A stretch of DNA of 64,000 nt from Panopea generosa (Eukaryota; Mollusca; Bivalvia; Adapedonta; Hiatellidae): assembly GCA_029582155.1 (NCBI GenBank), contig CM055899.1:84290056-84354055 (forward strand). The letters run 5' to 3'. Positions within the stretch are counted from its first letter, which is position 1; each line of letters begins with the position of its first letter. Under the pieces are notes generated by a model. That model saw only the letters and a program-made list of their open reading frames with translations, made no database searches and was not told the DNA's origin. Made by a program: the position numbers and the translations under genes. Of the stretch, positions 34,461 to 45,824 are shown piece by piece.

Positions 34461-35644
34461 GAAATACGTTTCGTTTTGTTTTTAATATTTGACATGCTTA
34501 CTAAAAAGTTAATCAATGCAGTCAACCCTGTCTTAGGCAGCCTCTCAAGGGAAATAGCAAAGATGACCTGTATAGCAAGTGGCTACTTAATACAGGTTGA
34601 TTAAAACAAAAATGATTAAAATCGTCAATATAAAATGTGACTGTTTAAGACAAGTAGTTGGTTAAACGAGTAACATGTATATGTTTGACTGAATATAGTA
34701 ATGGAACAACATCACTAGCTTCATTGGTATTTATATGATGTGTAGTTTATAGTCAATCTAAGTTTTCACCACATTACAAGTTGTTCATGGCATCCGATCT
34801 TATAGTAGATGGGGAGAAAACCTGTATATAACGTTTGACTAAAGCAAATATCATTGAGAAAGTAACTACTTTTAAGGCGTTTATACCATGCTCGAACCTA
34901 TAACCGTCAGGGGCATAGCGTGAAACACTTGGGTGTTACTTAGGGGAAAAGTGTATTGGAGAGTGGAATCATTTTAAGAAAAAGGAGTATAAATGGTTGC
35001 TTCTGTTGACTTTTCAACTTAGACAAAATACTTACATGTGCTTTGATTTCAGATGTTACTCAATAGAGTAAATGAGTACGCCACACTACAATCGAACAGT
35101 ATTTATACGACTCGGACCCTTAGTGGCATGCTTAATAAATGAAAGAAAACAACAATAATCACATTCTAGAAAAACAAAATTGATTCCAAATAAATATGCA
35201 TACACACAAGCTATAATGGATTTGAATGATATGAATGAATAAGATCAATTCCGAACACTGCCTGCAATATGGGTATTTTGACATTCATCTCATTTCTATC
35301 TATTCTATAAGATTTATTTTAGGTCGAAAAAATAGCAATAACTATAAAACAAAAGATCTGGATGAGCTCTAGGTACTTTGCTCCATAACTAGTATATCAT
35401 TGGTTCATGCCGCATAACTTAATTAAATTTAATTCCACGTGTCATCTTATATTTATTTTCTATACAAAAATATTTTACAATTTCTTACACAACTGCTAGA
35501 ACAATAAAACATATGTATGTCATTGCGTATGTAACCATGCAAGATAATCATGATCAGATCGCCTTATACATTTAGAACTGTCTCATAGAAATATGACTGA
35601 AAAAAATCGTGCTTCATTCATCATTATACTACATAGAAGAATAA

Positions 35645-36075
35645 ACGTATGTGTGGATGTATGGGTGTATGGATGTATGGGTGTATGGGTGTATGTTTGT
35701 ATGGCAGTATGGTAATATGGTTGAATGGGTGTATGGTTGTATGGGTGTATGGTAATATGGGTGTATGGTTGTATGGTTGTATGTGTGTATGGTAGTATGG
35801 TAATATGGGTGTATGGTTTTATGGTTGTATGGTAGTATGGTTGTATGAGTGTATGGTAGTATGGTTGTATGGGTGTATGGTTGTATGGTTGTACGGGTGT
35901 ATGGATGTATGGTTGTATGGTTGTATGGGTGTATGGCTGTATATGTGTATGGCAGTATGGTTGTATGGGTGTATGGTTTTATGGTTGTATTGGTGTATGG
36001 TTGTATGGGTGTATGGCAGTATGGTTGTATGGTTGTTTGGTTGCATGGTTGTATGGTTGTATGGGTGTATAGAAT
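35645..36075. repeat. Octamer minisatellite (TGTATGGN)n in duplicon B
   Basis: About 53 copies of the same 8-bp unit as in 28965-29345, with more GTATGGTAGTATGG and GTAATATGG variants. It is bounded by the same flanks as the array in A (CATGATCAGATC upstream, AACAGAATAAGGC downstream), so the array predates the duplication or seeded at the same site. Confidence 0.95.
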
Positions 36076-37839
36076 GTACTTATTATGATCAGTCTATTCA
36101 TCATGCCATGTGTTGGCCTTCCACATTTGGAGCTACTGAATAGCCACAAAAACAGAATAAGGCGCAATTTGTTTTTTACAAAACATACCCCTATTGAGAT
36201 AGTATATATATTTCAAAAGCACTGTTTAAAAATACTTATTTTAGTGACATATACATCTATACATCTATTGTGTTTTAGTAAAAAATAAAAGCATAATAGG
36301 AAATTAAGTCGATGATTCCTTAATGGCATTGTACCAACTGTGATATCAACATGTATCAATAAACAATTTTAGTAATATACGACACATGGGTTAACCGTAT
36401 TTTAGTAATGCTTTGACTGTACTCGAGTGTATTGAATGTATTTATTTCAATTTTTAGTTGTGGCAGCAGCTAGTTAAGTAGACCAAACAAAGACCATAGC
36501 TGGTAGTTGCCATTTCGGTATCACAGGAAGTAAACGCGTCGATTTATCGCTTATTATGTGGAATAAGTACCTATATTTCACTCTAATCCCTTGTATAGAA
36601 AAAATGATATACGAAAATCCAACGTAAAACCTCTCAAAATGGTGTTATTCTATTTTTACAAATCCGAATAATTCTGAGATGGGGAAGAGCGAGGTTGGGA
36701 GCATATGTAAACCGAGTTTGATCTCTCTAGTGGTGGTTTTGCCTTCGTTCGTTGCCAGGCGATAACCTGCCTTCATTTATCTATGTTATATTGTACTTAT
36801 CAGTGACTTTATTAATTACACGTTATTATCGTGTAGATAGACATGATCATTTTCAAAAAATATTGACACTCTTTCGGTTATTTTCGTAGTCAGTATATAG
36901 AACGAAACAATGAATGCTGCCAGCCAATACCATGCATTGCACTTTTCATAAACGTATCAATATTATATCATTTTACAAAATTTTGAAAAAATTAATGCGT
37001 TGTCAATTATTATGTTGCCACTATATGGCGTGTATTTACATTACGCACAGGCAGAGCTAGTGACGTCATAAGGGTGAACATATTGGTTGCAAAACAATAT
37101 GCACCTATTGGATGACAACCAAGACAAAAAGTCCCAATTGCTATTGGCAACAAGACAACCCATATTGTTTCAATGGACGACGCACAAAACGAAAAGTCCC
37201 AGTTACTGTCGATAACAAGACAATCCATATTGTCTCACTGGACGGCGCACAAGGTCTTGTTGGCAACAAGATAAACATAAGTGAGAACTAATAGAATGAT
37301 TTGTCATTAGTCCATAACATATATGAAATTCATTTTAATATTTGGCATTTGAGCAACATATCTAACCGTTATATATGTTGACAAGATGTTTGCTTAAGAT
37401 TAGACAATCATTGTAGTTTCAAGCCGATAGTTAACTGTAAAACAAAATTATGGGCCGATCAATGTCGATTTACATTTTTATGTAGTTAATACTGGCAGAA
37501 AGCGATGTTGATTTCTGTTTATTACGAAACTTTGTTCAGTGTTATCTATTTAAACAATTAATGGATACGTTTACTTATTAAATCTTTTTCTTGTGTATTT
37601 TTTTATTAATCTCGATTACATGATGATTTTATAAAAATATCAATTGATTAGTTTAATTTTAATATATAATACTAATACATTATTCTATTTAGTTTTTAGT
37701 TTCATAGCTTAAACATGTGTATGCTACCTTATTTGTTAGAGTGTAGGCTGACAAATCTTGTGTACAATACATACCAATAATCTACGAATAAAAGTTATGC
37801 GTTCATCCTGGCATGAGGACGAAGTTGCTTTAATATTTT

Positions 37840-38790
37840 TCCTGAAAATGATCATGTCTATCTGCATTGTGCTTAGTGAAATTAATAAAGTCACTGATAA
37901 GTGCAATATAACATAGAGAAATTACAGTAGGTTATCGCCTGGCAACGGTCAGAGACAAAACTCATTCCGTCTCAAACGATTCATATAAATGCAGGCAAGC
38001 ATAATAATACGGGCATGTAGTGTTTACAAAAACATTGATTACTAGTTTTATATTTAGTTATCATTACAAACAGAGGTTAAACGACACCGAACACAGGGAG
38101 TACGTGTATTGATTTGTCATTATTATCAGTGAGCTAATTACAATATAGGTCACTGATATTATATGTGAGATAAACATGTATACAAAAAATCACCAAAACA
38201 TCCTCAAAAGATTGTTTATTTTATTTCGTCATCATAACCATGCGATGGCCAAAAATTAAAAGAATAATCTGAAATACTATGATTATTATTTATTGTATAG
38301 ACTTTTTAATTATTTTGATTCGCTGATTAACAGCGCATGGTTATGTTGTAGCAATGGAATAACGCCTTTTTGAGGGAGTTTTAGTTGGCTTTTCTTATAT
38401 CATCTTTTCTATACATGGAATCAGAGAGAAATATAGGTACTTATTTTATCGACGCGTATACTCCCTGTGATACCGAAATGGCAGCTACCAGCTTTGGCCT
38501 TTGTTTGGTCAACTTTACTAGCAGCTGCCATAATTAATAATTGAAATAAATACATTCAATACACTCGAGTAAAGTCAAAGCATTACTAAAATACGGTTAA
38601 CCCATGTGTCGTATATTACTAAAATTGTTAATTGATACAGGTGGGTATTACAGTTGGTACAATGCCAATAAGGAAGTATCAGTTTAATTTCCAATTTTGC
38701 TTTTATTTTTATAAAATGACGGAAGTTAAAAATTCCGTAATATGAATTTAATGCGTCATTTTTAAAATTAAAACACTACAGATGTGTAGT
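37840..38790 (-). repeat. Inverted duplicated segment inside duplicon C
   Basis: The minus-strand text contains TTGCCAGGCGATAACCTACT, the GTGACCTATATTG block, AACCATGCGCTG and GCCAAAGCTGGTAGCTGCCA in an order otherwise found forward across the A/B and C/end junctions (30.6-32.1 kb and 49.4-49.8 kb). Homology to A resumes at about 38.80 kb after interruption near 37.84 kb. This marks an inverted insertion of a duplicon-end segment. Confidence 0.7.
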
Positions 38791-38910
38791 TTCGCTAAAA
38801 GAAATCCAACACACCCGTGTATCCATTTACATTCACCAATTATTGTATATCTTCACGTAAATACAATCCGAAACATTCACCGTTTATCGTATGACTTTAT
38901 CTTAATACAG

Positions 38911-39160
38911 CAAAACCACTTGTAACGTAGTACTTTGGACAACCTACTTCAACCAACATTTACGCTGATGTCACAAAACCACTTGTAACGTAGTACTTTG
39001 GACAACCTACTTCAACCAACATTTACGCTGATGTCACAAAACCACTTGTAACGTAGTACTTTGGGCAACTTACTTCAATCAACGTTTACGCTGATGTCAC
39101 AAAAACACTTGTAACGTAGTACTTTGGACAACTTACTTCAATCAACGCTGATGTCACAGA
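38911..39160. repeat. 63-bp tandem repeat, four copies
   Basis: CAAAACCACTTGTAACGTAG begins copies at 38911, 38974, 39037 and (as CAAAAACAC) 39100. Duplicon A has a single diverged unit at about 24659-24725, so the array arose in C after duplication. Confidence 0.9.
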
Positions 39161-39985
39161 TAACATAGTTGTACTATCTAAATTAAACGATCTCATGGCC
39201 ATATTTTTGGCATCTTGTCTATTAATAACTTTAAATCTATAAAAATACCCTCGCATGTTGGTAAGCATATTAAGACAATTATAATACGTAATAAATTACC
39301 CAATATAAATATATCTATGATAACTGGCTGATCAGACAAATCACGAGATAAAGCACGTGTGCATGGTATTTTGGTTTAAATTTAATATTATTTGATATAA
39401 AAATAGAAAAAATAAACTTTCCAGATAATACGGTGACATACACATGATCTATATAATGCACTTAACTTAACACAAAACATCAGTTTAGTCAAACGTCCAA
39501 AACAGATTGCTGATTGTGTAAGTTTATTCATCAAGCCTTTAGTACTCGCAATTCCTTGTACAATCAAAATACATAATATATACATCTATCTTATTGTGTT
39601 GATCTATTAAAGTATTTATTCGACCAAGTATTTAAATGTTTAATCTATATTTGCCCAACCTCAAAAAACAATTAAAATATATGTATTTAAATAACGTAAT
39701 TTTCTTATTTAATAGAATCTAACATAATATTGATTTATTATCTGTGTGTCATGTGTTACATTTATTATCTGAATTTGTGTGTAATGAGAAACATTATATG
39801 TTTAAATTACTGAATAAAGAATTTGAATCTTGAATCTTGAATCTTGTGTTTTCATAATTAATACATTTGAAGCCGTTTAAATTAACAATTGACTCAGACA
39901 TTAGAATATTCAGTTTTTGAACATTGTTTGACAAACAATCGATGGATTTAAAATGTCTATTTACACATTTTGTTAAGAGAAAAGA

Positions 39986-40222
39986 ATGCTGACACCAACA
40001 ATGGAAATCAGGGATAAAGATAACGACTTGGCTAGGCACATTGGTTGCCACTTAAAGCACGTTGGGTAATCAATGATGAAAAACTACAGCGAACGTAAGG
40101 ATAGACTGAGAAATAACACGAACCAACCGAGGTTAGCAGATGGCGTGCAGACATGGGTGGTGTTCCTCTGGGATTGTGTCGTATGGTTAACACCACACCT
40201 ACTTGTGTATAATGTAGGTTGA
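39986..40222 (+). pseudogene. Broken BH3-only-like copy, stop in the BH3 core
   Basis: It aligns with the gene at 25236 codon for codon. The ATG at 39986 is kept. Codon 28, the invariant Asp of the BH3 core, is TAA at 40067-40069 without a length change. Past the stop the frame stays open and well conserved, including the tryptophan-rich hydrophobic tail, to a TGA at 40220-40222. Other BH3 changes are Gln to His, Arg to Lys and Ile to Val. A 27-residue product without the GD pair would be made. Either it decayed recently or its tail is used from another start. Confidence 0.7.
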
Positions 40223-40818
40223 TATTACAATATCTGATTATTATTGTGAAAGTGTTCTGTATGTCACAAACAGGTGGATAGATGTTCTAACCGTAATGTT
40301 ACATTATAAAACATGTTACAATGAAACATACGCAAGTAAATATCACAGAATAAATACGTAATGTTTAATGTACACAATTGTATTTTCTATGGAATTAGTT
40401 TATACTATTTTCCCTGAAGCTGTTTATATTACTTGATGTAATTTCGCTAGTTAAATCTAATACTGCAATAAAAGTGGCATATTGGTCCGTTGGATCCGGA
40501 GATATTGAAATAGATTAATACAATATACACCAAATGAAAAGTTGTTTAATGGAGCTTTATAATAGAACTAAGCCTTTGAAATATACTTTGATCAATTTAT
40601 TTACTATTTTTATAAAGGTCCTATATAATTACACATAATACCTGTATCGACAAACCGCCAGTAACGTGAGTGCACATCGTATGCATACTGCCTTGTCAGC
40701 TATCGAGTTTATAGCGAATAACATAATAAATGTTATATCTAAATAAATGCAGTGTAGTATAAGCATATGTCGATTAAATAAAGCGTTACTTACTTATTTA
40801 TTTACTTATATTTGCAAG

Positions 40819-41110
40819 TAACACTCCTGGTTTCAAGACTTATACAATTAGGAAACAAAAGTCGGATATACAAACGATTCGTATATCTGCTGCTGGAATG
40901 TACTGGGAAATGACGACAAGCGAAGATGTGTGTGGTCCAAGAATAGACATGCTGGACATACGAGAAGGGAGAGACAGTCAGCGTACGGGAGTGAATAGAA
41001 TAGTGTCGCTATATTTCTATATCATGTTTTGCTGCGAATGGCTCCTGTCGATGAATGTTGTGGGAAACTATGTAGAACAGTTAAGTAGGATCAAAGGACA
41101 GATACGTTAG
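40819..41110 (+). pseudogene. Second exon of broken copy C
   Basis: Homologous to 26097 and 33571. The acceptor has shifted by one base (TTGCAAG, ending at 40818). The frame with DMLDIREGRDSQRTGVNRIV is open and, lacking the stop seen in B, runs on to a TAG at 41108-41110. No evidence that it is translated. Confidence 0.3.
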
Positions 41111-42545
41111 TTAAAATTAAAAGCCATACGAGGAAAAATTTTAGGGGAAGCAAAATTAAAAAAAAAAAATACCGTGTGTGGTTATATCAAAATTGAATGA
41201 TTGGTGGTGACAATATTAAGACAAGATAATAATACTGAAATGATGTTACCATAGAAAAGGACACATAGCAATATCCAAATTTAGCTGACGTTACACACTA
41301 GGACGCTTACCTTAATTCAGAATATGTGTTACCTTGACGACAAATGTAGTTTTGTTGAACTCTGTTTTATATCACAGCTGACGTGGTGTATTAACAGACA
41401 AAAGAATACAAACGTATTGGATTCAGAAATAGAAGTTCATGCTTACGTAATAACTTAAGTCACGTGTCAGAGAATACTCTGTAACAGTAACGTATGTAAT
41501 TTACAGAGACGAGAGTATAGCCCTATAATCTAATATGAAAGGATAGGACAATGCATGTACTAAATGTGTACAGTAGTATCGATATGTGCGGAGACTAATC
41601 AGCTATAATTAATCTCGTTTTGCCCGACTCGTGGTTCACATGCTTTATCTAGAGTTCATCGTTTGATTATATTATCTGCAACTTCATATTTTGCTAATAA
41701 ATAAAAGTGACTCATAAAATACGTTTTGTCTTGTTTTTGTTATTTGACATGCTTGCTGAAGAGCTAATTAATATATTATAATGGAGCAAAAGCATAAGCT
41801 TCGTTAGTATGGCCTGTGTTTAATAATACGTCAATTTCTAAACGAGACGTTTTCATCACAATACAAGTTATAAATGGTATCCGGTCTTATTGCAGGTGAT
41901 GGTGTTGCTGAAATGTAACGTATGGCCAGAAGAAAATTCCTTCCGAGCGTTACCTATAATAGTTGCGTAGCGTGATGAATTTGGATGTCACTCAGAGGGG
42001 AGTGGGTGTAGGCGACTGATTTTTTAGAAATAGAATTACAAATGGTGGCTTCTGGTGACTCTTTAACTTAAACGAAATATTTACCTGCGCTTTGATCTGA
42101 AATGTTACTCAGCAGAGTAATAGAACGTACCAAGCTACACGCTTGACTTTGGTGTGGATATTTTAAGACAGATAACATTCTGCAAATATGAATTGATGCC
42201 AAATAAATATTTGACATTCAACTAATTTATATATAGTTTAAAGTTTATATTCTAGGTCGGCAAAATAGCAATACAGTACAACATAATGATTGAATTAGCT
42301 CTAGATTAGTTCTGGTGAGCTTTTTACTTACTTGACTATAAAGCTATTATTTTATTGGTCTATGCCGCTCTGTAAAATAAATTTAATTCCATGTATCATT
42401 TTTTACTTTATTTCCTATATAAAAATATTTCACAGTTTCATAAACAACTGCTGGAACATTAAAACATGTGTCATTGTGTATGTAACCATACAAGATAAAC
42501 ATGGTCAGATCGCCTTATACATTTAAACGGTCTCTTTAACAGAGG

Positions 42546-43304
42546 CATGTCATAGAAATCTAATATGTAGGAAAGGGGTGTCGACATATTCTGTCTACTG
42601 AAGAACGTGGAAATGCGTATTTGAAATTCGTGTAAACAAAATGGTAGGATGTTACAGAAAAGAAAAAAACACAGAAAAATACCGTCGGATGTTGGTTATT
42701 ATTTTACAATAATATTTTATTTCTATTGAAGATGATATCCAACTATTAGGTGAAAACTAGAGAGAACAAGTCTAACTGCTGAGAAATAATACGTTATGAA
42801 CACTGAGACAGACCTAACGTAGGAACGAAGAAGAGCTGTCCTGGGGGTAATGTTGATTGTGAAAGACACGTCGATATAATAAAAAAAAAACTACAGTGAA
42901 ACGTAGTTTAATAATTCAAACAACTACACTAACACCGGTCTAGTCCACATAAGACGACGTACCCATCGCCCTTATTATATATTGTTTAAGGATGACAGAA
43001 CCACAATATAAGGCGTCTTTTTATAGCATAGATAAACCGATGTGTTAAAAGCAGAACAATATCATACAGGAATATTGGGTTATATCGATTTTGAAAAATA
43101 AGCACAAGCTGACATCATAACTAAAAACATTCGTAATATAATACAAATCATAATATACTGTAACAAAACAGTTCACAATCAAAGAGGTGATCGGTATTGT
43201 AATTTAATTAATGAATTTTAACTGGCTCAATAATTATATAGTTTAAATGATATAGCAAGAATAATCATTTGAACAAGACAGGACATTACAAGCACTTAAC
43301 AAAT
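42546..43304. other. Sequence unique to duplicon C, no gene seen
   Basis: It begins where the octamer arrays start in A and B. No coding frame or known repeat that I can support. Confidence 0.4.
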
Positions 43305-43530
43305 ACGTAGATGCCTCTGTGACTGAGTGTTTTAGAGTGCCCTATCTCTTACCTCTCACCACTGTGGTCCTGAGCTAAGCACGATTTAAATATCTTTATT
43401 GAAGAAACTGTGCCTGTTATTTTTCAAATGAAGGTGGTTCTACTCAGATTCGTCTTCTTCCACCAGTAAAACTGGATATATGATATACAACCTTAAATAA
43501 AATGAAAATGGCGTTAAACCCTTTTAAATG
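43305..43530 (+). mobile_element. tRNA-derived SINE, family II
   Basis: It shares GGTGGTTCTACTCAGATTC, CACCAGTAAAACTGGATAT and a GCGTTAAACCC end with the copy at 10415-10640. The head is more diverged (CTCTGTGACTGAGTGTTTTA). A second partial tail follows to about 43605. Confidence 0.75.
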
Positions 43531-43605
43531 ATCTGAAATCTTCTTCCACCGATACAACCTATTACCATATATAACCTACGTTGTGTTCAAACTGACGCTT
43601 AACCC

Positions 43606-44446
43606 CATTCATTTATACAAACTTACGTATCGTGTATTTAACTACAAGGTTTTACCTATTGTAGTTGTCAAGGTTGATAACATCTGCAAGTAACATTACG
43701 TTTATAATCGTAATAAAAATATAATATATAGGTTTTGATTCCTCCACACCGGCCTCTTTAACGATACTTTGAAAAGGTGAACATATTTGTCTCATAAATC
43801 CAAGTATATGAGAGAGAGGGGTATAATTGTGGATGGTGAAATTATCAACACGGTGGCAATAGTATATGTTTAACAGTGTTTTATAAATATATTAATACCT
43901 TTCTACAATTATTGTGATTAATTAAATGCAAGTTACATTCAATGTTTACAGCAAGTCATCTTTTTAATCCTTTTCTCAGACATTCGACGTCTTGTATACT
44001 CACTGATGTCTGCATAACCATACCATTTTTTTTTTCTTCCATTCAAGAGCAGGACTGTCACAGTGAATTCGTTATTTAATGGGACAGTTTATATGCACAG
44101 TTTATGACTCTCTTTGCACAAGGGACCGAAAGATTTACACCGTTTCCGAATTTTGCATTATTTCGTTTGAAAACGCCCTAGAGGTGACTCGACTAGGAAA
44201 TGATTCTTGGAGCAAATATGCTAACCGCTACACAACCGCAACTCATTGATGGAAACTTTCGATATTATCTTTATAAATATTACTGTCTCTTGTTTTAGTT
44301 TCACCTTATTATGTATGTAAACATTCATTGGCAAGAAGACTGAAGTTAGATATTCGTGTTTGGTCTTTCGATAATCAACATGTAACTGTCCATAACCCCT
44401 GACCTTTCCAGCCTCCAATATTGAAGAGTCACACACTTAAATTCCT
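43606..44446. other. Intergenic, no gene seen
   Basis: AT-rich sequence unique to duplicon C. Nothing supported. Confidence 0.4.
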
Positions 44447-44940
44447 GAAGTTCAAACTTACTCTAACTGCTTAATTTGCCCTTTATTTGAGAATGTTCAA
44501 ACTAACTCTAATTGCTTAACTTGCTCTTTATTTGATAAAGTTCAAACTAACTCTAATTGCTTAACTTGCTCTATATTTGAGAAAGTTCAAACTAACTCTT
44601 ATTGCTTAACATGCTTTATATTTGAGAAAGTTCAAACTAAAGATAACCGCTTAACTTGCTCTATATTTGAGAAAGTTCAAACTAACTCTAATTGCTTAAC
44701 TTGCTCTATATTTGAGAAAGTTCAGACTAACTCTAATTGCTTAACTTGCTCTATATTTAAGAAAGTTCAGACTAACTGTAACTGCTTAACTTGCTGTATA
44801 TTTGAGAGTTCAGACTAACTGTAACTGCTCAACTTGCTCTATATTTGAGAAAGTTCAAACTAATTCTAACTACTTAACTTGCTCTATGTTTGAGAAAGTT
44901 CAAACTAAAGATTACTGCTTAACTTGCTCTATATTTGATG
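44447..44940. repeat. 45-bp tandem repeat, about 11 copies
   Basis: Units contain CTAATTGCTTAACTTGCTCT and ATATTTGAGAAAGTTCAAAC. The period is 45 bp (44461, 44506, 44551, 44596 and so on), a multiple of three, so a 15-residue repeating frame is open in places (for example 44802-45035). This is an effect of the period and not a gene. It sits just upstream of the AACAGAATAAGGCGC block, where A and B have octamer arrays. Confidence 0.92.
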
Positions 44941-45824
44941 TAGACTCTCCCTTAAAAACTGTTGGTCTTACACATAGGGAACTACAAAATTACCACCAAA
45001 ACAGAATAAGGCGCAAAGAAGATTGTTTTCAGTAACGAATATCCCCTAGCGACAGTAGAATATATATTTCAAAAGTGGCTTCCTTTAGGGACACTATTGA
45101 TTTTATAGACAATGCTATAGTGTTTTAATTAAAGAAATGACGCACAGAATGCATATTACAGAACGTTATACTTCTGTCAATTTATAAAAGTACAAGCATT
45201 ATGGGAAGTTATACCGGTACTTCCTTATTGGCATTGTACCAATTGTAATATCCACCTTTGTCAATAGACAATTATAGTAATTAATATACTACATAATGGT
45301 TAACCGACATTTTATAATGCTTTGACTTTACTCGAATGTATAGAATGTATTCCAGTGTCTGGCAATGTTTTCGTCAGACAATATAGTAGGTGTCTCAACT
45401 GATACAGATGACATAGTATTTTCGGAAAATAAAGCACATATACTAATACTGATACAGATCCCGTGGTGCCAGGTAAGGTGTATATATTTAGACATTACTA
45501 CGTTGATACTATCCAACAGTTCTGTTCTAATGCTTAACAAAAGGCCACAAATAAACTGTCGTGGTGAGCAAATATGACTATTGTCCAGGTAATAAAACGT
45601 TTTGTTTTTTTAAACGGTAACTGAGTTAACGTGCCATTGATAAGATGTTAATCTACCACAATGACTGTGCAGGATATAGAATGCAATCGTGGCGTAGTGA
45701 TTTCAAGGTTATTTATTTAGTTCTATTGTACATGGCAAATGGTCACGTGATTGTTATATCAGAAGGAATTAAGCTATGAATGTATAAAACAATAATAGAC
45801 GCTAACTCAAGTTAACCACAGGAT

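Larger units (their letters stand above)
31860..36700. repeat. Segmental duplicon B
   Basis: The shortest of the three duplicons, about 4.8 kb. It keeps the TTGCCAGGCGATAACCTGC block (31.95 kb), the broken BH3-like locus (32.71), the second exon (33.57), TAAGTCACGTGTCAGAGAAT (34.20), the octamer array (35.65) and AACAGAATAAGGCGCAA (36.15). The segment equivalent to 29.7-30.5 kb of A is missing. Confidence 0.8.

Noticed and set aside
25560..40320. p53-like half-sites (AAACATGTT) downstream of the BH3-like exons in all three duplicons
   Set aside because: Only single imperfect half-sites that are shared by duplication; not enough to claim p53 regulation.
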